A stretch of 5,990 bases of DNA from Spirochaetaceae bacterium (lineage in GTDB: Bacteria > Spirochaetota > Spirochaetia > SZUA-6 > Fen-1364), in assembly GCA_003141795.1 (NCBI GenBank), contig PLNO01000245.1, positions 1-5,990 of the forward strand, written 5' to 3'. Below are positions 1 to 5,722 of this stretch, piece by piece. Below the pieces are notes generated by a model. The model was not told where the DNA came from and searched no databases. It saw only the letters and a program-made list of their open reading frames with translations. Every line of letters begins with the position of its first letter. Within the stretch, counting starts at the first letter, position 1. A program made the translations under genes and the position numbers.

Positions 1-1225
1 TCCTGATGTCGAAGGCGGAGATGCGGCGGATCTTAAGGTCCAGCAGGCGCGACACGTCGTCGTCGTTCATTGCCCGCACGAAGAGCTTCTTGAACGGCTT
101 CATCCCCTCGTAGACCTGCTTCTTCACCGCTTCTTCTGTCGTGGCTTTTTCGATGTTCTTGTAGACCCGGTTTTCGATGAAAATCTGCTCCAGGGTCAGC
201 CAGTGCCTGCGGTTCGAAAGCATTTCGAGCTCGTGCTCGAGCTCCGCCTTGATCTGCTTCTTGAGAATGCCCGTGAACTCTTTCAGATAGTCGGAGACGC
301 TGATTTCAACCGGGCGATCTCCCCTGATGACGACGATGTTGGAGTTGATCGATACTTCGCACTCCGTGTGCGCGTAGAGCTGGTCGATGACGGTGTCGGC
401 GTCCGAGCCGCGGGAGAGATGCACCTCGATTTCCACCTTGTCGGAGGTGAAGTCGCTGATTGTGCTGACGCTCACCTTGCCCTTCTGCACGGCGGCCTCG
501 ATGGAGGCGATGAGGCTCGTGGTGGTGGTGGAATAGGCGACGTCCCGCACGATGAGCTTCTGCGCGCCTGCGACCTTTTCGATGCGCGCGCGCACGCGTA
601 CCTTGCCCCGGCCGTCGTCGTACTCGGAGACGTCGATGGATCCGCCCTGGAGGAAATCCGGGGCGAGTGAAAACTCTTCACCCTTGAGGATCGCGATCTG
701 CGCCATCAGCAGCTCGATGAAGTTGTGCGGGAGGATCGTGGTGGACATTCCCACCGCAATGCCCTCCGCCCCCAGCATGAGGAGCACGGGCACCTTTGCC
801 GGCAGCTCCTTCGGCTCCTGGCGCCTGCCGTCGTAGCTGGGCACGGTTTCCGTGAGCGCGGGGTTGAACAGCGTCTCCAGGGCCAGGGGGGTGAGGCGGC
901 ACTCCGTATAGCGCGGTGCGGCCGCCGAGTGGCCGGTGAGGATGTTGCCGAAGTTCCCCTGCTTCTCGATGAAGTATTCCTTGTTGGCAAGGACCACGAG
1001 GGCGTCGCCGATGGAGGCGTCGCCGTGCGGATGGAGCTTCATGCATTCGCCGATGACGTTGGCCACCTTGTGGGACTTACCGTCGTGCATGGCAAAGAGC
1101 GTGTGCAGGATGCGGCGCTGCACGGGCTTGCACCCGTCGCGCAGGTCGGGGATGGCCCGGTCCATGATGACGTAGCTGGCGTACTCGAGGAAGTTCTTCT
1201 CCATCAGGGGCTTGAGCTGGCTCAT
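1..1225 (-). CDS. parC: DNA topoisomerase IV subunit A (ParC-like), N-terminal 408 residues, truncated by the window edge
   Basis: This is the DNA breakage-reunion subunit of a type IIA topoisomerase; with ParE it passes one duplex through another to decatenate or relax the chromosome. Translating the minus strand from the ATG at 1225 gives an open frame to base 1, so the C-terminal part, including any beta-pinwheel domain, is off the left edge. Visible features are the winged-helix start (FLEYASYVIMDRAIPDLRDG, residues 12-31), KPVQRRIL (33-40), HPHGDASIGDAL (65-76, the quinolone-region helix) and APRYTECRLTP (103-113), in which Tyr106 is the expected DNA-linking tyrosine and Arg105 its partner. 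The tower region follows, ending near LDLKIRRIS. The start lies one base after the parE stop, so the two genes are translationally close. HGDASIGDAL and SAAAPRYTE resemble ParC of Bacteroidetes and Chlamydiae more than gyrase, which is why I call it parC. A second GyrA paralogue cannot be excluded without the rest of the genome. Confidence 0.93.
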   Translation of the reverse strand, partial: MSQLKPLMEKNFLEYASYVIMDRAIPDLRDGCKPVQRRILHTLFAMHDGKSHKVANVIGECMKLHPHGDASIGDALVVLANKEYFIEKQGNFGNILTGHSAAAPRYTECRLTPLALETLFNPALTETVPSYDGRRQEPKELPAKVPVLLMLGAEGIAVGMSTTILPHNFIELLMAQIAILKGEEFSLAPDFLQGGSIDVSEYDDGRGKVRVRARIEKVAGAQKLIVRDVAYSTTTTSLIASIEAAVQKGKVSVSTISDFTSDKVEIEVHLSRGSDADTVIDQLYAHTECEVSINSNIVVIRGDRPVEISVSDYLKEFTGILKKQIKAELEHELEMLSNRRHWLTLEQIFIENRVYKNIEKATTEEAVKKQVYEGMKPFKKLFVRAMNDDDVSRLLDLKIRRISAFDIR

Positions 1226-1226
1226 G

Positions 1227-3053
1227 TCAGGCTCCCTGCAGCACGTCGGTGACGAGGTTGTTCACGATGAACTTCTTCCTTTCGGGCGTGTTCTTCCCCA
1301 TGAGGAACTCGAGCGTCTTGCGCACGTTCCCCATGGACTGAATCTGCACCTCGGTGAGGCGGATGTCGGGTCCGATGAACTGCTTGAACTCCCCCGGGCT
1401 GATCTCCCCCAGCCCCTTGAAGCGCGTGACCTCGGGCGACTTCAGCCGCGCCATGGCCGCGTCCCGCTCCTGCTCGCTGTAGCAATACGCGGTTTCCGCC
1501 TTCGTGCGGACCCTGAACAGAGGGGTCTCCAGGATGAAGACGTGGGAGGAGAGCACGAGCTGCTCGAAGTAGTGCAGGAAATAGGTGAGGAGCAGGTTCC
1601 TGATGTGCATGCCATCGACGTCGGCGTCCGTGGCAATGATGACCTTGTTGTAGCGCAGCCCCTCCATGTCGTCCTCGATCCCCAGGGCGCGCATGATGTT
1701 GTACAGCTCCTCGTTCTTGTAGACGGTGTCCTTCTTCAGGCCGAACACGTTGAGGGGCTTGCCGCGCAGGCAGAAGATGGCCTGGGTGTAGACGTCCCGG
1801 GACATGATCATGGGGCCGCCGGCCGAGTCTCCTTCCGTGAGGAAGATGCTCGTCTCATCCCTGCGCTTGTCCTTCATGTCGTTGTAGTGGATCTTGCTGT
1901 CGGTGAGCTTCGGGATGTGGATCTCCACCTTGCGCGCCATCTCCCGCGCCTGCTTCTTGATCGTGGAGAGCTCTTTGCGGATACGCTCGTTCGACTTGAT
2001 CTTATCAATGAGCTTCTTTGCTTCCTCTTCGTTCTTGTGCAGCCAGGTGAGAGTCTGCTGCTTCACCTCGTCGGCGACCCAGCCGCGGATCTCGTTGTTG
2101 CCGAGCTTGTGCTTGGTCTGACTCTCGAAGACCGGGTCCTTGACCTTGATGGCAACGGCGCCGAACATGCCCTCCCGCACGTCCTCCGCGGCGAAGTTCA
2201 CCCCGGCGTATTCGTCGATGGCCTTGAGAACGCCCAGGCGGAAGGCGGTCTGGTGGGTGCCGCCGTCCACGGTGAACTGACCGTTCACGAAGCTGAAGTA
2301 GCTCTCCCCGTAGGTGGCCGTGTGGGTGAAGGCAAACTCCAGGCGGCTGCCCTTGAAGTGGGCGATCTCGTAGTGCAGAGCCTCTTCCCCGATCTCCTCG
2401 GTCAGCAGGTCCAGGAGCCCGTTCTGGCTCACCACCGTGGTGCCATTGTAGAGGAAGCGCAGACCGCTGTTGAGGAAAGAGTAATAGCGCAGCCGCTTCA
2501 GGATGAAGTCGTCGTTCCATTCGTAGGTCGTGAAAATCTTCGGGTCCGGCGTGAAGCGGACGAGGGTGCCCGTTTTGGCCTTGGGATCCTTTCCCGTCTT
2601 CTGGCCGACGAGCTTGCCCTCCTTGAAGAGGGCCTGCAGGAACTTCCCCTCCCGGGTGCTCACGACCTCGAACTGCGAGGAAAGCGCGTTCACCGCCTTC
2701 GTTCCGACGCCGTTCAATCCGACGGAGAACTGGAACACGTCGTCGTTGAACTTGCCGCCGGTGTTCACCTTGCTCACGCAGTCGATGACCTTGCCCAGGG
2801 GGATGCCGCGCCCATAATCGCGGATGGTGACCGACTCGTTCTTTCGGGTGATCTCGATGACGCGCCCCTGCCCCATGATGAACTCGTCCACGCTGTTGTC
2901 GATGATCTCCTTCAACAGTATGTAGATGCCGTCCATGGGGTTGGAGCCGTCGCCCAACCGTCCGATGTACATGCCCGTTCGCAACCGGATGTGCTCCAGT
3001 GCGTCGAGCGTCTGAATTGCCTTCTCGTCGTATGCGACAGCGGATTTCGACAT
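1227..3053 (-). CDS. parE: DNA topoisomerase IV subunit B (ParE-like), complete
   Basis: This is the ATPase and TOPRIM subunit that drives strand passage by ParC; it acts on cytoplasmic DNA. At 608 residues it is close to the usual ParE length and lacks the large insertion of proteobacterial GyrB. The GHKL ATPase domain shows KEIIDNSVDEF (residues 48-58; Glu49 the likely catalytic base, Asn53 the Mg ligand), RDYGRGIPLG (78-87) and the glycine lid GLNGVGTKAVNALS (112-125). The transducer holds the QTK loop at SQTKHKLGN (311-319). The TOPRIM domain has LTEGDSAGG (405-413; Glu407) and ATDADVDGMHIRNLLLT (474-490; Asp478 and Asp480 in the DxD). The C-terminus has RFKGLGEISPGEF (544-556) and GKNTPERKKFIVNNL (586-600), wording typical of the Bacteroidetes/Chlamydiae ParE branch. 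The ATG at 3053 is preceded by AAGGA (plus-strand 3059-3063) five bases away. It is the first gene of a parE-parC operon. Confidence 0.95.
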   Translation of the reverse strand: MSKSAVAYDEKAIQTLDALEHIRLRTGMYIGRLGDGSNPMDGIYILLKEIIDNSVDEFIMGQGRVIEITRKNESVTIRDYGRGIPLGKVIDCVSKVNTGGKFNDDVFQFSVGLNGVGTKAVNALSSQFEVVSTREGKFLQALFKEGKLVGQKTGKDPKAKTGTLVRFTPDPKIFTTYEWNDDFILKRLRYYSFLNSGLRFLYNGTTVVSQNGLLDLLTEEIGEEALHYEIAHFKGSRLEFAFTHTATYGESYFSFVNGQFTVDGGTHQTAFRLGVLKAIDEYAGVNFAAEDVREGMFGAVAIKVKDPVFESQTKHKLGNNEIRGWVADEVKQQTLTWLHKNEEEAKKLIDKIKSNERIRKELSTIKKQAREMARKVEIHIPKLTDSKIHYNDMKDKRRDETSIFLTEGDSAGGPMIMSRDVYTQAIFCLRGKPLNVFGLKKDTVYKNEELYNIMRALGIEDDMEGLRYNKVIIATDADVDGMHIRNLLLTYFLHYFEQLVLSSHVFILETPLFRVRTKAETAYCYSEQERDAAMARLKSPEVTRFKGLGEISPGEFKQFIGPDIRLTEVQIQSMGNVRKTLEFLMGKNTPERKKFIVNNLVTDVLQGA

Positions 3054-3130
3054 AGTCGTCCTTATCGTAGTCTACGGGGAATGGTGAGTGCCCGCGAATT
3101 TATCAAAAAATCGAGGGGCATATGCTGTAT

Positions 3131-3149
3131 TTCCTTCGATAGTAAGGAA
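3131..3149. repeat. 6-bp inverted repeat overlapping the parE -10 box
   Basis: TTCCTT (3131-3136) and AAGGAA (3144-3149) are perfect inverted arms around a 7-base centre, CGATAGT. The repeat covers the predicted parE -10 element and start site, where a repressor site would be expected, but arms of this length arise easily by chance. Confidence 0.3.
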
Positions 3150-3168
3150 TCTCGACGGTGATGGTCAA
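3139..3168 (-). promoter_or_regulatory. Predicted sigma70-type promoter for parE-parC
   Basis: Reading the minus strand, a -35 box TTGACC (plus-strand 3163-3168, 5 of 6 consensus bases) is followed after 18 bases by TACTAT (3139-3144, 4 of 6). Transcription would start near 3132 and give a leader of about 80 bases before parE. A short palindrome, CGTAG-T-CTACG, lies at 3066-3076 in that leader, immediately upstream of the parE ribosome binding site; as RNA it could form only a 4-bp hairpin. The promoter is placed by inspection only. Confidence 0.5.
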
Positions 3169-3185
3169 GGGAAAGAAATCATGGA

Positions 3186-3209
3186 TTGTAGGACCCGGTC
3201 GTTGTAGGA
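3186..3209. repeat. Two direct copies of TTGTAGGA upstream of the lipoprotein gene
   Basis: TTGTAGGA occurs at 3186-3193 and again at 3202-3209, 16 bases start to start, just upstream of the lipoprotein ribosome binding site. The second copy runs into TAGGAT (3205-3210), which matches the -10 consensus at 4 of 6 positions, but no good -35 box lies at the right distance. The plus-strand promoter for the lipoprotein is therefore not confidently located. The repeat could be a regulator site or chance. Confidence 0.35.
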
Positions 3210-3219
3210 TGGACGGACC

Positions 3220-3225
3220 AGGAGG
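3220..3225 (+). promoter_or_regulatory. Strong ribosome binding site that fixes the lipoprotein start
   Basis: AGGAGG sits seven bases before the ATG at 3233, a near-ideal Shine-Dalgarno site and spacing. It favours this ATG over the in-frame ATGs upstream at 3158, 3161 and 3209, which would place an unlikely polar stretch before the signal peptide. Confidence 0.8.
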
Positions 3226-3232
3226 AATCAGG

Positions 3233-3607
3233 ATGAAGAAGTTCGTAGTGATTGTCGTGCTTGCGGTGCTCGCCCTGTCGGGCTGCGCGTCGGGCAGCTT
3301 CCTCGGTCTGGCAACGACCGGGTACGTGGATGAGAAGTCCAAGGCCGCGCTTGATCAGCAGGCCGCCGACGTGGAGAAGCTGAAGGCGGACCAGGCGGCG
3401 CAGATCGAGGCGCTGAAGGCGCAGATCGCCGACTACCAGGCGATGAAGGAGCAGGCGCAGGCCGCCATCGACCAGATGAACTCGACGGCGAAGACCATCG
3501 CGGATCTGCAGGCTCTGGCCAAGAGGGCGGAGAGCCGGATTTCCACGATCCCCAAGGAAGTCATCAAGCAGATCGTCGATATCCTGCAGGCCGCATTGAA
3601 TCAGTAA
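3233..3607 (+). CDS. Small outer-membrane-type lipoprotein with a long coiled coil
   Basis: The 124-residue product begins with a classic lipoprotein signal peptide: MKK, a hydrophobic stretch FVVIVVLAVLA, and the lipobox LSGC with Cys18 as the predicted lipidated residue. The +2 residue is Ala, not Asp, which by the rule known from E. coli predicts sorting to the outer membrane. After a short linker (ASGSFLGLATTGYVDEK), residues about 34-104 are rich in Ala, Gln, Lys, Glu and Asp with regularly spaced Leu, Ile and Ala, as expected for an alpha-helical coiled coil (for example VEKLKADQAAQIEALKAQIA, 47-66). Pro107 breaks the helix, and a final amphipathic helix (KEVIKQIVDILQAALNQ) ends the protein. 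The design resembles Lpp-type envelope lipoproteins, but there is no C-terminal Lys for peptidoglycan attachment. I do not recognise the family and assign no function. Its stop is 15 bases before mtnA, so co-transcription is likely. Confidence 0.85.
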   Translation: MKKFVVIVVLAVLALSGCASGSFLGLATTGYVDEKSKAALDQQAADVEKLKADQAAQIEALKAQIADYQAMKEQAQAAIDQMNSTAKTIADLQALAKRAESRISTIPKEVIKQIVDILQAALNQ

Positions 3608-3622
3608 GGAAGCGCCCGCCCC

Positions 3623-4663
3623 ATGACCGCGGTCAGCTTCGACGAGGCGGCGGGAGCGCTGGTCCTCCTCGATCAGACACTCCTGCCGCACGAAGTGTCC
3701 TACATCCGCCTCACCGCGCCCGAAGAGGTGCGGGAAGCGATTTCCGTGCTGAGGGTGCGCGGCGCACCTGCCATCGGGATCGCCGCTGCCTTCGGCCTGT
3801 ACCTTGCCGTCCGCGGTCAGGAGAACCGGGAGCCTGCGGCCCTCCAGGCGCGCTTCGACGAGTCCTGCCGCATGCTGCTTGCCTCCCGTCCCACGGCCGT
3901 CAACCTCTCGTGGGCGCTGGAGCGCATGTCGCGCCGCTGGGCCGCGGGAAAGGGGCTTCTCGCAGGAGCGCGTATCGCCTCGCTGAAGCAGGAGGCGGAC
4001 GCCATCCGCGCCGAAGACGAGGAGGTGTGCCGGCGGATCGGGGAGAACGGGCTTTCGCTTCTCCAGCGCGGCTGGGGCCTCCTGACGCATTGCAACGCGG
4101 GAGCTCTTGCAACAGCCCGGTACGGCACGGCTCTCGCACCGATCTATCGCGGGACAGAGCAGGGGTACAGCTTCACGGTGTTTGCCGACGAGACGCGTCC
4201 CCTGCTCCAGGGAGCGCGTCTCACCGCGTGGGAGCTCGCCGCTGCCGGGGTCGACGTGACGCTGATCTGCGACAACATGGCCTCGCTCGTCATGCGGGAG
4301 GGCCGCGTGCAGGCGGTGCTCGTCGGCTGCGACCGTGTGGCGGTGAACGGAGATACGGCGAACAAGATCGGCACCTCGGGAGTGGCGATCCTCGCCCGTC
4401 ATTACGGCATCCCCTTCTACGTGCACGCCCCGCTTTCCACGATCGACATCCGATGCCCGAACGGAGATGCCATCCCCATCGAGCAGAGAGCGGAGGCGGA
4501 GATCACGGAGATGTGGTACGCCCGCCGCATGGCGCCGGCAGGGGTGAAGGCGTACAACCCCGCGTTCGACGTGACTGACCATGACCTTATTACCGCCATC
4601 GTGACCGAGCGCGGCGTTCTGCTGCCGCCGTACGAGCCGGCCATCAAGGCGCTGTTCACCTGA
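3623..4663 (+). CDS. mtnA: S-methyl-5-thioribose-1-phosphate isomerase
   Basis: MtnA converts the aldose 5-methylthioribose-1-phosphate to the ketose 5-methylthioribulose-1-phosphate in cytosolic salvage of methylthioadenosine. The 346-residue product has the normal family length and belongs to the eIF2B alpha/beta/delta-like fold. Diagnostic segments are LLDQTLLP (15-22), RGAPAIGIAAAFGLY (46-60, phosphate-binding loop), LTHCNAGALATARYGTAL (154-171, with Cys157 the catalytic cysteine), DETRPLLQGARLTAWEL (189-205), VGCDRVAVNGDTANKIGT (234-251, with Asp237 the catalytic acid/base) and YNPAFDVT (311-318) leading to LITAIVTERGVL. The usual GADR is GCDR here, adding a Cys beside the catalytic Asp. 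Translation from the ATG at 3623 is supported by AAGGAA (3606-3611), which overlaps the stop codon of the lipoprotein gene. No other methionine-salvage gene (mtnP, mtnK, mtnB, mtnD) is visible in the window. An alternative role on ribose-1-phosphate-type substrates is possible, but the motif match to MtnA is strong. Confidence 0.94.
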   Translation: MTAVSFDEAAGALVLLDQTLLPHEVSYIRLTAPEEVREAISVLRVRGAPAIGIAAAFGLYLAVRGQENREPAALQARFDESCRMLLASRPTAVNLSWALERMSRRWAAGKGLLAGARIASLKQEADAIRAEDEEVCRRIGENGLSLLQRGWGLLTHCNAGALATARYGTALAPIYRGTEQGYSFTVFADETRPLLQGARLTAWELAAAGVDVTLICDNMASLVMREGRVQAVLVGCDRVAVNGDTANKIGTSGVAILARHYGIPFYVHAPLSTIDIRCPNGDAIPIEQRAEAEITEMWYARRMAPAGVKAYNPAFDVTDHDLITAIVTERGVLLPPYEPAIKALFT

Positions 4664-4692
4664 CCGTGCTCCTTTCCTTCGCGGTGGCGGTG

Positions 4693-4712
4693 CATGTATC
4701 TTTGGATACATG
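4693..4712 (+). repeat. Perfect 8-bp inverted repeat containing the pirin start codon
   Basis: CATGTATC (4693-4700) and GATACATG (4705-4712) are exact inverted arms with a TTTG loop. The right arm ends in the ATG that starts the pirin gene. As RNA this would be an 8-bp stem, extendable by a G-U pair, with the start codon at its base. It is not followed by a T-run, so it is not a standard terminator. The same arms also form a plausible dyad operator. No good Shine-Dalgarno sequence lies between the hairpin and the start; only GGA at 4704-4706 is near. Confidence 0.7.
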
Positions 4713-5627
4713 TCGATACGACCGATCAGGAGCCTCGTCAAAGCGACCCCGACGATCGAAGGCGCAGGGGTGAAATTGCGCCGGGCCTTCGGGTTCGGGA
4801 ACACGGGCGACTACGACCCGTTCCTGCTTCTCGACGACTTCCGCAATGAGCGTCCCGAGGATTACCTCGCCGGATTTCCCTGGCACCCCCACCGCGGGAT
4901 CGAGACGATCACCTACGTCCTGTCGGGCACCGTCGATCACGGCGACAGCATGGGAAACGCGGGCACGATCGGCGCGGGCGACGTGCAGTGGATGACCGCG
5001 GGCCGCGGCATCATCCATCAGGAGATGCCCAAGGGCGACGACACCGGGCGCATGCACGGCTTCCAGCTCTGGGCGAACCTCCCGGCCTCCCTCAAGATGA
5101 CCACGCCGCGCTACCAGGAGATCAAGGCCGTGAACATCCCCGAGGTGGTGGAGGACGATGGCACCCGGGTGCGCGTCGTCTGCGGCAGCTTCTGGGGCAC
5201 GAACGGGCCGGTGAACCAGGTGGCGGCCGAGCCGCAGTACCTGGACGTCTGGGTGCCGCCCGAGAGGACGCGGAGCCTGCCCGTGGAGACGACGCGGCAT
5301 GCCTTCGCCTACGTATTCCAGGGCTCGGGCAGTTTCGCCAACGCTTCGGGTCCCCAGCCCGTTGCCACCGAGCCCGTGGGTGTTCGCGGCGAGCAGGCGG
5401 GGCCGACGCAGCGGGAGTTCGCCGACGACAGGTCCCTCGTGCTCTTCGACTCCGGCGACGAGGTGACCGTCCATGCCGGTCCGAACGGCGTGCGCTTCCT
5501 GCTCGTGTCCGGCCGGCCCCTCGGCGAGCCCGTGGCCTGGTACGGGCCGATCGTCATGAACACTGAGGAGGAGCTGCGCCTCGCGTTCGAACAGCTGCGT
5601 GACGGAACGTTCCTCAAGGAGACATAG
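4710..5627 (+). CDS. Pirin family protein (bicupin iron-binding protein)
   Basis: The 305-residue product matches the pirin family over its whole length. The N-terminal cupin carries the family opening RPIRSLVKATPTIEGAGVKL (4-23), then RAFG, FLLLDDF, FPWHPHRGIETITYVLSG (56-73) and GDVQWMTAGRGIIHQEMP (90-107). His59, His61, His103 and Glu105 correspond to the four iron ligands of human pirin. The second cupin is recognisable from FWG onward and ends in VAWYGPIVMNTEEEL (275-289), the typical pirin tail, with no obvious metal ligands. A Gly/Pro/Gln-rich stretch at about 208-238 is longer than in human pirin. Pirins include quercetin 2,3-dioxygenase-like enzymes and redox-sensing regulators, so the exact activity is open. 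The protein is cytoplasmic, with no signal peptide. The ATG at 4710 is chosen because the conserved family start follows it and no in-frame ATG, GTG or TTG lies in the gap after mtnA. It follows mtnA by 46 bases, in the same direction. Confidence 0.93.
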   Translation: MSIRPIRSLVKATPTIEGAGVKLRRAFGFGNTGDYDPFLLLDDFRNERPEDYLAGFPWHPHRGIETITYVLSGTVDHGDSMGNAGTIGAGDVQWMTAGRGIIHQEMPKGDDTGRMHGFQLWANLPASLKMTTPRYQEIKAVNIPEVVEDDGTRVRVVCGSFWGTNGPVNQVAAEPQYLDVWVPPERTRSLPVETTRHAFAYVFQGSGSFANASGPQPVATEPVGVRGEQAGPTQREFADDRSLVLFDSGDEVTVHAGPNGVRFLLVSGRPLGEPVAWYGPIVMNTEEELRLAFEQLRDGTFLKET

Positions 5628-5669
5628 AACACCTTCGCCAGGCGCGGGGTGGCCGGTCCCGGGTCCCGG

Positions 5670-5699
5670 TTGTTGCGCAGCGCGTTTTCCCCGTATGAT
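5670..5699 (+). promoter_or_regulatory. Possible promoter for the MATE transporter gene
   Basis: TATGAT (5694-5699) matches the sigma70 -10 consensus at 5 of 6 positions. A weak -35 candidate, TTGTTG (5670-5675, 3 of 6), lies 18 bases upstream. The start site would be near 5706, giving a very short leader into the ribosome binding site AGGAG (5708-5712). The 95-base gap after pirin makes a separate promoter reasonable. No convincing rho-independent terminator is seen in the gap. Confidence 0.4.
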
Positions 5700-5722
5700 G
5701 CGCGGACAGGAGCCCGAGACCA

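Noticed and set aside
203..670. A 155-codon open frame on the plus strand, opposite parC
   Set aside because: The minus-strand frame through this stretch is a continuous topoisomerase A subunit, and the plus frame has no recognisable motif.
1..3053. Calling the pair gyrA/gyrB
   Set aside because: The branch-specific motifs and the parE-parC order with a one-base gap favour topoisomerase IV. The distinction rests on recalled family patterns, and a second pair elsewhere in the genome would settle it.
1212..3161. A 649-codon open frame on the plus strand, opposite parE
   Set aside because: It mirrors parE almost exactly. In GC-rich genes the opposite strand often stays open because stop codons are rare there. 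The product is rich in His, Val, Leu, Asp and Glu in the pattern of an antisense translation, matches no family I know, and parE on the other strand is unambiguous.
3158..3232. Earlier in-frame start codons for the lipoprotein (ATG at 3158, 3161 and 3209)
   Set aside because: These would put up to 25 mostly polar residues before a perfect lipoprotein signal peptide, and the AGGAGG site points to the ATG at 3233.
3179..4804. A 541-codon open frame on the minus strand, opposite the lipoprotein and mtnA
   Set aside because: It crosses two well-supported genes and their gap on the opposite strand. Its Arg/His-rich composition is what reverse translation of GC-rich codons gives. No domain is recognisable.
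4656..5474. A 272-codon open frame on the minus strand, opposite pirin
   Set aside because: It is the antisense shadow of pirin, whose sense frame matches the family end to end with all four metal ligands.
5628..5690. A rho-independent terminator after pirin, from GC-rich repeats such as CCGGGTCCCGG and GCGCAGCGCG followed by TTTT
   Set aside because: The possible stems are only about four base pairs or have impossible one-base loops, and the T-run is short and interrupted by C.
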